Below are positions 35,669 through 44,500 of a stretch of DNA of 64,000 bases, piece by piece. Both the position numbers and the translations under genes were made by a program. Source of the stretch: Sinorhizobium chiapasense (GTDB taxonomy: Bacteria; Pseudomonadota; Alphaproteobacteria; Rhizobiales; Rhizobiaceae); the NCBI RefSeq assembly GCF_036488675.1, contig NZ_CP133148.1, positions 2,480,001 through 2,544,000 on the forward strand, read 5' to 3'. The notes under the pieces are model-generated. The model was given only the letters and a program-made list of their open reading frames with translations, made no database searches and was not told the DNA's origin. Numbering within the stretch: the first letter of the stretch is position 1; each line of letters starts with the position of its first letter.

Positions 35669-36266
35669 GGAAACCACTCGGCTTGCTGTCGATCTCGCGC
35701 GCTCGCTGCAGGGCGGCCCGGTCGGTCACGACGCGAATGTAGCGGTCGATCACCTCGCTTTCCGGCAGTATCTTGCGCATCCATTGAAGTGCGCTCGCCA
35801 GCAGGAGATCGGCGGCGCTCATGGTCTCGCCGAGCAGATAGGTCTGGCGGCTCAATACGCTGATCACGTGGGCGCACATTTCACTGTAGAGTCTTGCGAG
35901 CGCCGGATTGTTGACGGTCACGCCGGAAATATGGGCAAGCGCCGTCGGCTCGATGACGCCGGCATAGTAGGCGAGCCAGGAAAGATAGGCGCCACGCTCG
36001 GGATGGCCCGGCGGTCGGCCGAGACTGCAGTTCGGATAGAGATCGGTCAGATATTGCACGACGGCGGCCGACTCCCAGATCACCGCTCCGTTGTGCAGAA
36101 GTGCCGGCACCTGCTTGTGCGGATGTGGATTATTCTCGTCCGGCCCGCCCGAGCCATCCCAGCGGCGAATGTTGACATAGCGGATCTCGTATTCGGCGTC
36201 GATTTCCTCGAGCAGCCAAATAATGCGCGATGAGCGCGACAGCGGCGCATGGATGAGCGTCAGCAT
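35661..36266 (-). CDS. Glutathione S-transferase family protein
   Basis: 201-residue GST of the type often found between thyA and folA in rhizobia. The N-terminal thioredoxin-like domain is MLTLIHAPLSRSSRIIWLLEEIDAEYE with HKQVPALLHNGAVIWESAAVVQYL; the C-terminal helical domain has TYLLGETMSAADLLLASALQW. It is not clear that it has folate-related activity. It overlaps folA by eight bases and lies 181 bp after thyA. Confidence 0.87.
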   Translation of the reverse strand: MLTLIHAPLSRSSRIIWLLEEIDAEYEIRYVNIRRWDGSGGPDENNPHPHKQVPALLHNGAVIWESAAVVQYLTDLYPNCSLGRPPGHPERGAYLSWLAYYAGVIEPTALAHISGVTVNNPALARLYSEMCAHVISVLSRQTYLLGETMSAADLLLASALQWMRKILPESEVIDRYIRVVTDRAALQRAREIDSKPSGFHD

Positions 36267-36447
36267 CGAACCCTCCCTGTTGCGCCGGTTCGCGGCGCTT
36301 TTCCGGGAGCGCCGCCCCCGCGCCCGGAGGAACGCGGGAGGAAGCTTCCGGTTTTCGTTTCAGAACATACTGGCCGCTTCAGGCAGTCACCTGGAGCCGG
36401 GCACCCGCACCGACCGGACGCGACCGCAAGGCATCATACCGCTCGCC
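36267..36447 (-). other. thyA-gst intergenic with hairpin
   Basis: A perfect 8-bp stem GCGGCGCT (36292-36299) / AGCGCCGC (36308-36315) with an 8-base loop lies near the start of gst. It lacks a T-run, so it is more likely a processing or regulatory hairpin than a terminator. Confidence 0.4.
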
Positions 36448-37242
36448 CTAGACGGCGACCGGCGCCTTGATATGTGAATCCGCTTCGTAGCCAACGAGCG
36501 TAAAGTCCTCGAATTTAAAGGAAAATATGTCCTTCACGCCCGGATTGATGCGCATTTCCGGCAGCCGCTTCGGCGTTCGCGTCAATTGCAGCCGCGCCTG
36601 TTCGAAGTGGTTGTGATAGATGTGCGCGTCACCAAGCGTGTGGACGAAATCGCCGAGCTTCAGTCCCGTCACCTGCGCAACCATCAAAGTCAGCAGCGCA
36701 TAGGAGGCGATGTTGAATGGCACGCCGAGGAAGATGTCGGCCGAGCGCTGGTAAAGCTGGCAGGAGAGCTTGTCGTCCGCCACGTAGAATTGGAACAGGC
36801 AATGGCAGGGCGGCAGCGCCATCTCGTCGACCAGCGCCGGATTCCAGGCCGAAACGATGTGCCGGCGAGAGGTCGGATTGGTCTTCAAGCCTTCGACAAG
36901 TGCTGCGATCTGGTCGACGTGGCCACCCCCGGCCGTCGGCCAGGAGCGCCACTGGTAGCCGTAGACCGGCCCGAGTTCACCCTTCTCGTCCGCCCACTCG
37001 TCCCAGATGCTGACGCCGTGCTCCTTGAGATAGGCGATATTCGTCTCTCCCTTGAGGAACCACAGGAGCTCATGGATGATCGAACGCAGGTGCAGCTTCT
37101 TCGTGGTCAGGACCGGGAAGCCTTGCGACAGGTCGAAGCGCATCTGGTAGCCGAAGACCGAACGCGTGCCGGTGCCGGTCCGGTCGCCGCGGTCGGTTCC
37201 GGTTGTCATCACGTGCTCGAGGAGATCGAGATATTGCCGCAT
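36448..37242 (-). CDS. thyA: Thymidylate synthase
   Basis: 264-residue classical thymidylate synthase: dUMP plus methylene-tetrahydrofolate gives dTMP and dihydrofolate. The nucleophile is Cys146 in [13 protein letters not shown]; the substrate motifs [52 protein letters not shown] and [13 protein letters not shown] are intact. The length equals that of E. coli ThyA. ATG 37242 begins MRQYLDLL. The longer upstream frame has no ribosome site and is not used. Confidence 0.97.
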   Translation of the reverse strand: MRQYLDLLEHVMTTGTDRGDRTGTGTRSVFGYQMRFDLSQGFPVLTTKKLHLRSIIHELLWFLKGETNIAYLKEHGVSIWDEWADEKGELGPVYGYQWRSWPTAGGGHVDQIAALVEGLKTNPTSRRHIVSAWNPALVDEMALPPCHCLFQFYVADDKLSCQLYQRSADIFLGVPFNIASYALLTLMVAQVTGLKLGDFVHTLGDAHIYHNHFEQARLQLTRTPKRLPEMRINPGVKDIFSFKFEDFTLVGYEADSHIKAPVAV

Positions 37243-37600
37243 GCTTGCTCGCCGACGATTCGTTGCTTCATCCAAAAATAGGACGAACCCTTCGGCGAAC
37301 CAATGGCCCGGGCGCGTTTTCCGCAATTTGATGCCTGCGGTAGCCTCGTGCTGCTCTATGCGACCGCTGTCAGGGAACGCAGCAGACCTTCGCAGCGCTC
37401 TCGAACAAGACGCGTTTGCCTGTTTCAACCCGCGTTCTCGTTTCACCCGGGCCATATCCATCCGCTAATCCGACGGACTCGCGAATGTTCCGAAATTGTT
37501 GCCGGCGCGGATTTCTCGGCCAGCGACGAAACAAACTTGGCCGAGTGGGGTTAGGCCCTTGAGATTGATAGAACGTTCGACCTGCAAGAGAGGTGTGACC
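37243..37600. other. Divergent intergenic between thyA and DUF2267 gene
   Basis: 358 bp with no supported gene. Upstream signals for both genes must be here. A minor inverted pair GGCC...GGCC (TTGGCCGAGTGGGGTTAGGCCC, near 37537-37558) lies 45 bp before the DUF2267 gene; I cannot assign a promoter with confidence. Confidence 0.4.
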
Positions 37601-38053
37601 ATGAGTGCGACCGGCCTCGATGTCTTCGACAAGACCCTGCAAACCACCAATATCTGGCTCGGCGAGATCATGGAGCATCACGGACCGGACCGGAAAGTGG
37701 CGTGGCACATATTGAATGTGGTGCTGAGGGCGCTGCGCGACAGGCTTCCTCCCGAGGTGGCCGCTCATCTCGGCGCGGAGCTGCCGCTACTCGTGCGGGG
37801 CGCCTACTACGACCAATACCGTCCCAACCATCGACCCGAAAAGGCGATGCGGTCGCTTGATGAATTTCTTGACTGCGTCGCGGACGGGATGAAACCCGGC
37901 CGCCCGGTCAATCCCGCGGAAGCCACGAAATCGGTATTCCAGGTTCTCGCGCGGCATATCGACCTTGGCCAGTCGGCGAAGGTGCGCGATACGTTACCGA
38001 AGGAAATCCGTGCTCTCTGGCCGGACAGCGTCGGCACCAAGGAGCAGGCGTAG
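37601..38053 (+). CDS. DUF2267 protein
   Basis: 150-residue cytoplasmic protein of the DUF2267 family (AWHILNVVLRALRDRLPPEVAAHLGAELPLLVRGAYYDQY; SVFQVLARHIDLGQSAKVRDTLPKEIRALWP). Family members are small helical proteins often linked to stress; function is unknown. ATG 37601 is chosen because AGAGAGGTG precedes it and MSATGLDVFDKT is the usual beginning. Confidence 0.82.
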   Translation: MSATGLDVFDKTLQTTNIWLGEIMEHHGPDRKVAWHILNVVLRALRDRLPPEVAAHLGAELPLLVRGAYYDQYRPNHRPEKAMRSLDEFLDCVADGMKPGRPVNPAEATKSVFQVLARHIDLGQSAKVRDTLPKEIRALWPDSVGTKEQA

Positions 38054-38110
38054 CGCCGGACGGCCGCTGGCGTTAACTTGATCGCCCCGGATGAGTGAAA
38101 TCGGTATGTT

Positions 38111-38141
38111 CGTGATCCTGGATTGCTCGGCCAGGATCACG
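38111..38141. repeat. 11-bp perfect hairpin
   Basis: CGTGATCCTGG (38111-38121) / CCAGGATCACG (38131-38141) with a 9-base loop, 57 bp after the DUF2267 stop. An A-run follows on the plus strand, so it is not a T-tailed terminator for that gene. It may be a repeat arm or 3'-end stabiliser. Confidence 0.55.
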
Positions 38142-38149
38142 AAAAAGCG

Positions 38150-38190
38150 TAGCATCCTTGCGCGCCTAATAGGACGCGCGGCGCTGTAGG
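38150..38190 (-). repeat. Half copy of the mosaic repeat (left palindrome only)
   Basis: CCTTGCGCGCC...GGACGCGCGGCGCTGTAGG matches only the CTACAGCG palindrome of the dispersed element (compare 13385-13424), in minus orientation. It shows that the two palindromes can occur separately. Confidence 0.7.
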
Positions 38191-38191
38191 A

Positions 38192-38500
38192 TCAGAGCGT
38201 CTGGAGTTTGCCGAGGTTCTTGGCCACCAGATAGTAGAATGTCACACGTGACTTGGAGCGGTCGTCCGCCATCGCCTTGGCCGTGGCAGCGATTGCCGCA
38301 TCGGCGTCCGCGCCGCCGACGCCGAGCTTCTTCTCGCACCACTTTTCCTTGACGCGCTCGAGCTCCTTCGGGTCCGAGGCCGAGACAAGGGCGGAATCCT
38401 TGTTGCGAAGAGCGATGCCGAGATGGCGCACGATCTTGTTGACAACTGCTTCGTCGGCGCCGCTATCGTATTTCTGCACGTCTGCGAGATAATCGGTCAT
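38192..38500 (-). CDS. DUF2853 family protein
   Basis: 102-residue soluble helical protein of DUF2853 (MTDYLADVQKYDSGADEAVVNKIVRHLGIALRNKDSALVSASDPKELERVKEKWCEKKLG). No catalytic residues can be named. The start at 38500 is well supported by GGAGGCATC directly before ATG. It is divergent from the tmRNA gene. Confidence 0.85.
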   Translation of the reverse strand: MTDYLADVQKYDSGADEAVVNKIVRHLGIALRNKDSALVSASDPKELERVKEKWCEKKLGVGGADADAAIAATAKAMADDRSKSRVTFYYLVAKNLGKLQTL

Positions 38501-38689
38501 GATGCCTCCAGTTTGCACTTGCTCTCAAGCTGCCGCCCTTTCGCGAGCTGCGTGCAGCAGCCGGAGTTTTTCACGCTGCTCGGGTATGTCAAGGCGTTTC
38601 CGTGCCCGGCGCATGAGGGATAATATATCCGTCACATTTCCCTCGATCGCCTCTTTTCATGGCCGGCGTAAAGACCTATATCAAGCGTG

Positions 38690-38770
38690 CCGTCTTCGGG
38701 CGGCTATGGCAATAAACGGGCGATGCAATAAACCCATTGGACCCGGGGGCGGTACCCGGCGCCTCCACCA
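38690..38770 (+). ncRNA. ssrA: Two-piece tmRNA, acceptor piece
   Basis: The permuted gene places the alanyl-tRNA-like 3' piece first. It ends with CGCCTCC-A-CCA at 38760-38770, which pairs with GGGGGCG at 38804-38810 to form a seven-pair acceptor stem. The third pair is G-U, the identity element for alanyl-tRNA synthetase. The T-arm is CCGGG GGCGGTA CCCGG (38743-38759); its loop lacks the usual TTCRA. The 5' end of the mature piece is uncertain, near the hairpin GCCGTCTTCGGGCGGC. Confidence 0.9.
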
Positions 38771-38803
38771 AAAACCGGCCTGGAAATCGGACCGGCTTTT
38801 GAT

Positions 38804-39012
38804 GGGGGCGAAATAGGATCGACAAGGGCGTAAAGATCGACTTTTTGCTCGGCATTGTACCACCGTTATCGGGCTAAACTTATAGTTGCAAACGACAACT
38901 ATGCTGAAGCACGTCTCGCTGCCTAACGGCGGTGCGGCACTTCAAATCAAGCCCTTCCGGGTAGCACCGTAAGGCGGGGTCCGAAGGCACCTGGCAACAG
39001 AAGCCTTCACCT
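38804..39012 (+). ncRNA. ssrA: Two-piece tmRNA, coding piece
   Basis: Begins GGGGGCGAAATAGGATCGACAAGG..., the conserved 5' tmRNA sequence. The tag frame at 38888-38926 encodes ANDNYAEARLAA and a stop (TAA), the standard alphaproteobacterial tag; the resume codon is GCA at 38888. A 33-base internal spacer (38771-38803) lies between the two pieces and would be removed. The 3' end at about 39012 is an estimate. Together with SmpB it rescues stalled ribosomes and marks products for ClpXP. Confidence 0.95.
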
Positions 39013-39175
39013 TCTCCCCTGTCGCGAAATGGTCTATAGATGCTTGATAATTGACTCGTCACAAGCGGACGGGGCAAAGGAGTGTCCGTGCGGCGCTGCA
39101 CGCCGGCTTTGGTGCGCAAGATCGCAGCGGCGCTTTGACATGCAGCAGTTGAGTTCGAAGGAAGACGGGGATCAT

Positions 39176-39688
39176 ATGGGCCAGGACCACATACGCTACG
39201 ACATTCTGGCGCAGGACGCGCTTCGCGGCGTCATTCGCAAGGTGCTGGCCGAAGTCGCAGCCACGGGTCATTTGCCCGGCGACCACCACTTCTTCATCAC
39301 GTTTCTGACGGGCGCCCCAGGCGTGCGCATCTCGCAGCACCTGAAGGCGAAATATCCCGAGCAGATGACGATCGTCGTGCAGCATCAGTTCTGGGACCTG
39401 AAGGTCAGCGAAGCCGCTTTCGAGATCGGCCTCTCCTTCTCGGACACGCCAGAGAAACTGGTGATCCCCTTCAACGCCGTCCGCGGCTTCTACGACCCGT
39501 CGGTTAATTTCGAGCTCGAGTTCGACGTTGCCGCCAGCGAGGAAGAAGAGGAATCTGCGGAGATCACCGCTTATCCGGTCAGCGAAGACGGCAACGAACC
39601 TGCCGAGAAGAGCCCGGAAAAATCGGGCGAACCGAAAAATGGCGGTGGCTCGGTCGTCTCGCTCGACTCCTTCCGCAAGAAGAACTGA
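39176..39688 (+). CDS. sspB: SspB-type ClpXP adaptor
   Basis: 170-residue alphaproteobacterial SspB. The substrate-binding domain is residues 1-120 (YDILAQDALRGVIRKVLAEVAATG; HHFFITFLTGAPGVRISQHLKAKYPEQMTIVVQHQFWDL, the ssrA-tag groove). An acidic linker (EEEEES...) follows, and the tail VVSLDSFRKKN (160-170) is the ClpX-binding motif. It delivers tagged proteins to ClpXP. It lies immediately downstream of the tmRNA gene, so the tag and its receptor are neighbours. The start at 39176 (MGQDHIRYD) is the family's. Confidence 0.94.
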   Translation: MGQDHIRYDILAQDALRGVIRKVLAEVAATGHLPGDHHFFITFLTGAPGVRISQHLKAKYPEQMTIVVQHQFWDLKVSEAAFEIGLSFSDTPEKLVIPFNAVRGFYDPSVNFELEFDVAASEEEEESAEITAYPVSEDGNEPAEKSPEKSGEPKNGGGSVVSLDSFRKKN

Positions 39689-39705
39689 AAGATACGGAGG
39701 CGGCG

Positions 39706-39930
39706 ATGGCCGGCGATGTCGTCAACCTGCGCCAGTTCCGCAAGAAGCAGGCCCGCACGGAAAAAGAGAAGCAGGCCGAGCAGAACCGTATCGCCTTCGG
39801 CCGCACCAAGACGGAAAAGTCGCTTACCCGCGCGCTGAACGAGAAAGCTTCGAAGACACTTGACCAGGGCCGACTGGAGACGCCGGCGACAACGCGCTCG
39901 GCGGACGGCACCCCGGGCGAGAAGGCGTGA
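39706..39930 (+). CDS. DUF4169 protein with SspB-like ClpX-docking motif
   Basis: 74-residue basic helical protein of DUF4169, 17 bp after sspB and almost certainly in the same operon. Its N-terminus MAGDVVNLRQFRKKQARTE contains VVNLRQFRKK at residues 5-14, strikingly close to the ClpX-binding tail of SspB (VVSLDSFRKK). The rest is a charged helix (KEKQAEQNRIAFGRTKTEKSL) with a disordered end. The function is unknown; the shared motif suggests that it too docks on ClpX, as a second adaptor or a competitor. The motif identity is seen; the role is inference. Confidence 0.82.
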   Translation: MAGDVVNLRQFRKKQARTEKEKQAEQNRIAFGRTKTEKSLTRALNEKASKTLDQGRLETPATTRSADGTPGEKA

Positions 39931-40030
39931 CAAGCCGCGCCGCCCACAATCCCGAAAAACGATTCTGCCGCAAAGACTTGAGCCGGGTTCCGGAATCGGA
40001 ATGCCAACGCCTTGAATCGGTTTGTGAGCG

Positions 40031-40264
40031 ATGACGATCGTCAAGCATTCCGCCACCCTCCACGGCCATCGAACGAGTATTACCCTCGAAGAACCGTTCT
40101 GGCAGGAACTGAAATCGATCGCGCAGAGCCGCGGCATGCCGCTCGCTCGGCTGATCGCGGAAGTCGATGACGGGCGCAGCCCCGACGGCAATCTCTCCTC
40201 GGCGCTTCGCGTTTATGTACTCGCCTGGGTAAAATCGCGCACCGACGCGACAGAAACGCCCTGA
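40031..40264 (+). CDS. Ribbon-helix-helix domain protein
   Basis: 77-residue protein of the RHH_4 family: IVKHSATLHGHRTSITLEEPFWQELKSIAQSRGMPLARLIAEVDDGRSPDGNLSSALRVYVLAWVK. The strand TSITLEE, helices and GNLSSALRVYVL form the RHH fold; DNA binding as a dimer is likely. Targets are unknown. It ends the run beginning at sspB, although the 100-bp gap before it may hold its own promoter. Confidence 0.85.
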   Translation: MTIVKHSATLHGHRTSITLEEPFWQELKSIAQSRGMPLARLIAEVDDGRSPDGNLSSALRVYVLAWVKSRTDATETP

Positions 40265-40272
40265 GGCCGCAT

Positions 40273-40371
40273 CTGCAGCGCCGTGCGTCAGACGCACAAA
40301 GGTCGCTGTAGCACTTTGAATTGCTGCATGTTTTTATCCTTAAATCGGATCCGATTTGAGGAAACATGCAG
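40273..40371 (+). repeat. Mosaic two-palindrome repeat, copy D
   Basis: Plus-oriented copy: CTGCAGCGCCGTGCGTC ... GGTCGCTGTAG, spacer CACTTTGAATTG, then CTGCATGTTTTTATCC ... GAGGAAACATGCAG. It lies between the RHH gene and the convergent diguanylate cyclase gene. Confidence 0.85.
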
Positions 40372-40449
40372 TGGGCCGTGCCTCTCCGGCGCAACGATCA
40401 CAGTAGCGCCTGAACCCCCTTGATTTTGTCGTGAACCGGGCCTCGGAAA

Positions 40450-41325
40450 TCAGCGCCCTGCCAGCCGCGATGCCTGATCGTCGACTCCCGTGTCGACCGG
40501 ATGCGCGTCGAGCTCCGCAAAACCGCTGCGCAATCGCTCGGCCATGGCGCGTATGCTGCCCGGCATGTGCGAGTGCTCCATCATGCAGACGCAGTTCCGC
40601 CCCGCCCTCTTGGCAAGATAAAGCTGGTCGTCGGCAATCTTGAAAATGTCCTCGTAGACGGCCGGATAGGTGAAGAGGGCAGTCCCGATGCTGACGGTGA
40701 CCGCATGCGCACAGCCGGCTTCCCGCCCGCTATCCTCGGCGACCCCGAGGCGGATGCGCTCAGCCAGTGCGCCGATCGCGACCACATCGGTCGAACGCAC
40801 GAAAGCGCCGAACTCTTCACCACCGAGCCGCCCAACCACGCCCGCTTCGCCCACCGCATCGCGCAGTACCGCCGCAATGCCGACGAGCGCGGCATCTCCG
40901 GCAAGGTGCCCATGGCAATCATTGATCTTCTTGAAATGATCGGCATCGAGGATCAAGAGCGCCGATGTGGGCGGAAAGGGCGTGAGGTCCTGTTTCGCGA
41001 AGAAATCGATGACATCGGCGGTGAAGGCGCCCCGGTTCAGACAGCCCGTCAACCCGTCATAGCGGCTCGCCTGGACAAGGAGCCGGTTGGCCAGTGCGAG
41101 TTGCTGCATCTTGACCCCGATGAAGGCAAAGAGCGGCACGGCGAGAAGCACGGGGATATAGAAGGCGAGGCTGAGCGTGGTGGCCATGACCTCCGCGCCG
41201 AAGTGGGCCGTGCAGCGGTAGGTGATGAGCATCGCGATCGCCGTGCAGCCGACGGTGCCACCGAGGGTACAGTTCACGATCCAGATGACTGCGCGGCGAT
41301 CTAGCCCCGGCTCAAGCGGTTTCAT
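40450..41325 (-). CDS. Membrane-bound diguanylate cyclase (GGDEF)
   Basis: 291-residue enzyme that makes cyclic di-GMP. Two membrane helices lie at about residues 12-35 and 48-72. The GGDEF domain spans about 85-245 with DGLTGCLNRGAF, LILDADHFKKINDCHGHLAGD (metal aspartate), and the active site GGEEF at 168-172. The inhibitory I-site RxxD, expected five residues before GGEEF, is VGEA here, so product inhibition at that site is unlikely. No sensor domain is visible beyond the helices. ATG 41325 is preceded by GGGGTTGCGAG. Confidence 0.92.
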   Translation of the reverse strand: MKPLEPGLDRRAVIWIVNCTLGGTVGCTAIAMLITYRCTAHFGAEVMATTLSLAFYIPVLLAVPLFAFIGVKMQQLALANRLLVQASRYDGLTGCLNRGAFTADVIDFFAKQDLTPFPPTSALLILDADHFKKINDCHGHLAGDAALVGIAAVLRDAVGEAGVVGRLGGEEFGAFVRSTDVVAIGALAERIRLGVAEDSGREAGCAHAVTVSIGTALFTYPAVYEDIFKIADDQLYLAKRAGRNCVCMMEHSHMPGSIRAMAERLRSGFAELDAHPVDTGVDDQASRLAGR

Positions 41326-41426
41326 CTCGCAACCCCAATTATAGGCACATTGTGCCTGAGGGGATGCTAATACGGCTTCAAATGGACCACTAAAATTCTA
41401 GGGTTTTTGACGGTTTCGGCACCGGG

Positions 41427-41580
41427 AGGAAAAAACCGCTTCGCACTTTTCCTCGTCCCAGCTTGCTTGTTTGACCCGGGATGCGGGCGGAAAACCGCTT
41501 CGCACTTTTCCTCGTCCCAGCTTGCTTGTTTGACGCGGGATGCGGGCGGAAAACCGCTTCGCACTTTTCCTCGTCCCGCT
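41427..41580 (+). repeat. 59-bp tandem repeat (2.5 copies) adjoining the asmA stop codon
   Basis: The unit AAAACCGCTTCGCACTTTTCC TCGTCCCAGC..., trimmed here, repeats at 41435, 41494 and 41553 with period 59. Each unit can form a stem (GGAAAA / TTTTCC, flanked by CGGGA / TCCCG). The last unit runs into the stop codon of the AsmA gene. Open frames across it are only repeats and are not genes. Confidence 0.88.
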
Positions 41581-44500
41581 TATTGCACCGTGATGTCTGG
41601 CAGCATGTCGAAGTTCAGCGGGGGGCCGGCGTTTTCGCCGGCTGCGTTGCCGCCGGACGATGGCTGCTGGTTGCCGCGCTGGACGTTTTGCGGCGGCGGA
41701 GGCGGCGCTACGGTGCTGCGCGGCGGAAGTTGCCGCAGGCGCAGGCGCAGTTCCTCGGCCGCGCGCCGTTCGGCCGCCGCGCGCGCCTCCGTCTCGGCCT
41801 TCATCCGCGCCGCCTCCGCGGCCGCGGCCTGGCGGTGGCGTTCCTCGGCGATCGCCCTTAGGCGTGCAACCTCGCGTTCGGCCGCGCGCGCCTTGTAAAG
41901 CGCCACTTCGCGGCGAAGCCGCTGCTTCTCAAGCACATTCGACTGCAACGTTTCCACGCGCCGCCGCTCGCGCTCGAAGGCCCTGAGCGACAGGAAATTC
42001 GAAAGGTCGGTGACGTCCATCGAAACACCCGGTGCGTCCAGGAGCCCATCAAAGCCGAAGCGCACGCGCGGTTCGGCGCCGGCGAGCGCCTCTTCGCCCG
42101 GCCGGAATGCCAGGTCGATCACGCCGTTCATGCGTTGTTCCGCAAGGTCGAATGCCGCTTCGCCGGTGAACGCGGCGTTGCCGTCGCCCGCCGTGACGTT
42201 CTGCGCCCTGGCCCTGCCGCCGGCGACGCTGAAAGGCACCTTGATGGCACCGACGACCGATTGACCGGTAAAGAGCACTTGCTCTGCCGCCTTGCGGACC
42301 GCGTCGGGCGAAATCTCGGTCTTCATGGCATCGGCGGCGGCCATCAGCGGCGCCAACGCCGCCGTGTTTATACCGTTGAGCGTCACGCCGTTGAACGTCG
42401 CCGTCCCTGACCCGCTCGCCGAATGTGCCATCGCTCGGGGGGTCGCACCCGAAGCCTCCATCGCAACGGCCAGATCGAACCGGCCCGTCGCTACCGGACC
42501 GCTTTCGCGTACCCATCCGGCGGCGGCAAGATCGCCGCCCTTGAGGTCGAAGCGCGAGCGCAGGAAGCCCGAGCCATTGGCGTTGCCGACTTGCAGCCGC
42601 CCCTCGAGCTTGCCCCCGAGCCATTCGCCGGTGGCGTCGCTCAGCGCAAGCTCGTCGCCCTTCCATTCGAGCTTCCCGGCAAAGCCGGCGACCGGACCGT
42701 AGATGCCGGGCCAGAAGCGCTTCGCCGTGACGTTCAACGCCACGTCGAGCCCGGTCCAGGCCGGCTGCGCGACCGGCCCCATCGACAATCCGCCGATTGA
42801 CGCGTCCTCGAATTGCCCGAGGATGCCCTCGCCGAGCCAAGCGAGATCGAGCGTGTCCAGCGCAAGCTCGCCGACCGCCTTGCCGGCGGTCTTGCGGTCG
42901 ATCGCCAGCGCGCCGGAAAAGACATTCTGATCGACCTTGCCTTCGATCGCCGAGAGGGCGATTCTTTCCGCATCGGTCGTGATGTCGGTCGACAACGTTA
43001 CCGGCAGCCCGCTGCCCATCTGCGGCAGTCCGATTCCCTGGAGAAGCAGGAATGGCTCCAGATCTTCCGTCTGCAGCGTTAGCTTCGCCTGCCCTTCGAG
43101 ATAGTGGTCACGGGCAAGATCGAAGTCCCCCTTGGCGGCCAGCGACGTTTTCTCGGTGGTGAAGGTCAGCGTGCCGTTCGCCTTCGAACCCTCGGTGCTC
43201 TGCAGCTTGACCGCCAGGATACCGTTGGCATCCGCATCGAACGGCAGGGGATCGAAGCCCGCCTGCCCGACAAGGACGACCGTCTGCGGGTTTTCGAGTG
43301 TCGCCTCCAGCAGCATTCCCTTGCCGGTGAGCGCCTGGGCGACATCGGGAGCCTGGTAGCTTGCGGCGATCTTGCTGCCGTTGGCGGTGCCGATCACACC
43401 GAAGGTGACCGGCGCACTGCCCTCGTTGCTACCGGCCGTCAACGTCACGTCCAAAGCGGCGTCGGAATAATAGGGGCCGGCCCTGATGAGCCGTTGCAGG
43501 GCCGGATGGGCGACCGTGTGTCGGCCGACCATTTCCAGGAAGGGCGTCAGGTCCTTGGCGGCGAGCTTCATCTTGGCCGAAAGCACCGGCTGGTCGAGGC
43601 CGCCGCTCATCCGGCCGGAAAACGCAAGCTGGGCGCCGGATAGCGAGCCGATCGCTACCCGTTCCGCCTGCAACTGCCCGTTCTTGAGCGTCAGGACTGC
43701 CTGCACATCACGCGCCTCCTCACCGAAGGCGGAAAATGCCTCGGCGGAGAGATCGGCGGCGATCGCATGCTGCAGCAGCGTCCCGGTCGAGGCATCGCCG
43801 GCGACGAGACCAGCCAATGCCTGCAGCGCCTCCAAGTCGATACGGTTGCCCTTGAGCTGCAGCGACAGGCTCGGCTGCTGCTCCGCGAAGGACTGGCGTT
43901 CGATACGGCCCCGAAGAGTCGCAGGCCCGGCCGCCACCTCAAGGCTATCGAACTGCTGCAGCGTGTCCGTCAGGTTGACGGTCGCGGCAAAACCGGCCGT
44001 CTTCAGCTTGCGGATCGCCGGGTCCACGGACCCCGCCAGCCAGTTCGCCAATCCTGAAGGCTGGTTGGAGGCGACCAGGATGTCGCCGCGGAAGGCGCGC
44101 TGTTCCTTGAGGTTCAGTCGCCCGCTGGCCTCCATTTGCGTCCGGCCGGGCAGCAGCGCCACGGCATTCTCGACGATCCAGCCGGCGCCATCCGGCCTGA
44201 CGTCAAGCCGCACGTCCCGAACCGTCGTGTCGCCGATCACAATCGCGGGCAGCTTCAGGCTGGCGCGGCCCGGCACCTGCGGGATAGGAATGTCGGCGGC
44301 GATTGCCAGCATCGCCTCGATCCGCTGGCGCAGCGAAATTGCGGGGTCGCGACCGGTCTTGCCACTGCGGCCGGAATTGCCGATGCGGCTGACGTCGATC
44401 TGCTGGCCATCGGCAATCAGCAGGAATTTCTGGTCCTTGCCGGTGTCGAGCGTCGCCTCGCCGGTGACGACATAGGGATCGTCCGGCGGGCCAGCCTCGA

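Noticed and set aside
38111..38141. Terminator for the DUF2267 gene
   Set aside because: The 11-bp hairpin is perfect but is followed by A residues, not T, in the direction of transcription.
41427..41580. Possible CRISPR array
   Set aside because: Only 2.5 copies, units are contiguous with no variable spacers, and no cas gene is present.
41407..41898. Open frames of repeated peptides (RFALFLVPACLF-like) over the tandem repeat
   Set aside because: They come from the 59-bp repeat being a multiple that stays open, have no ribosome site, and overlap the asmA 3' end.
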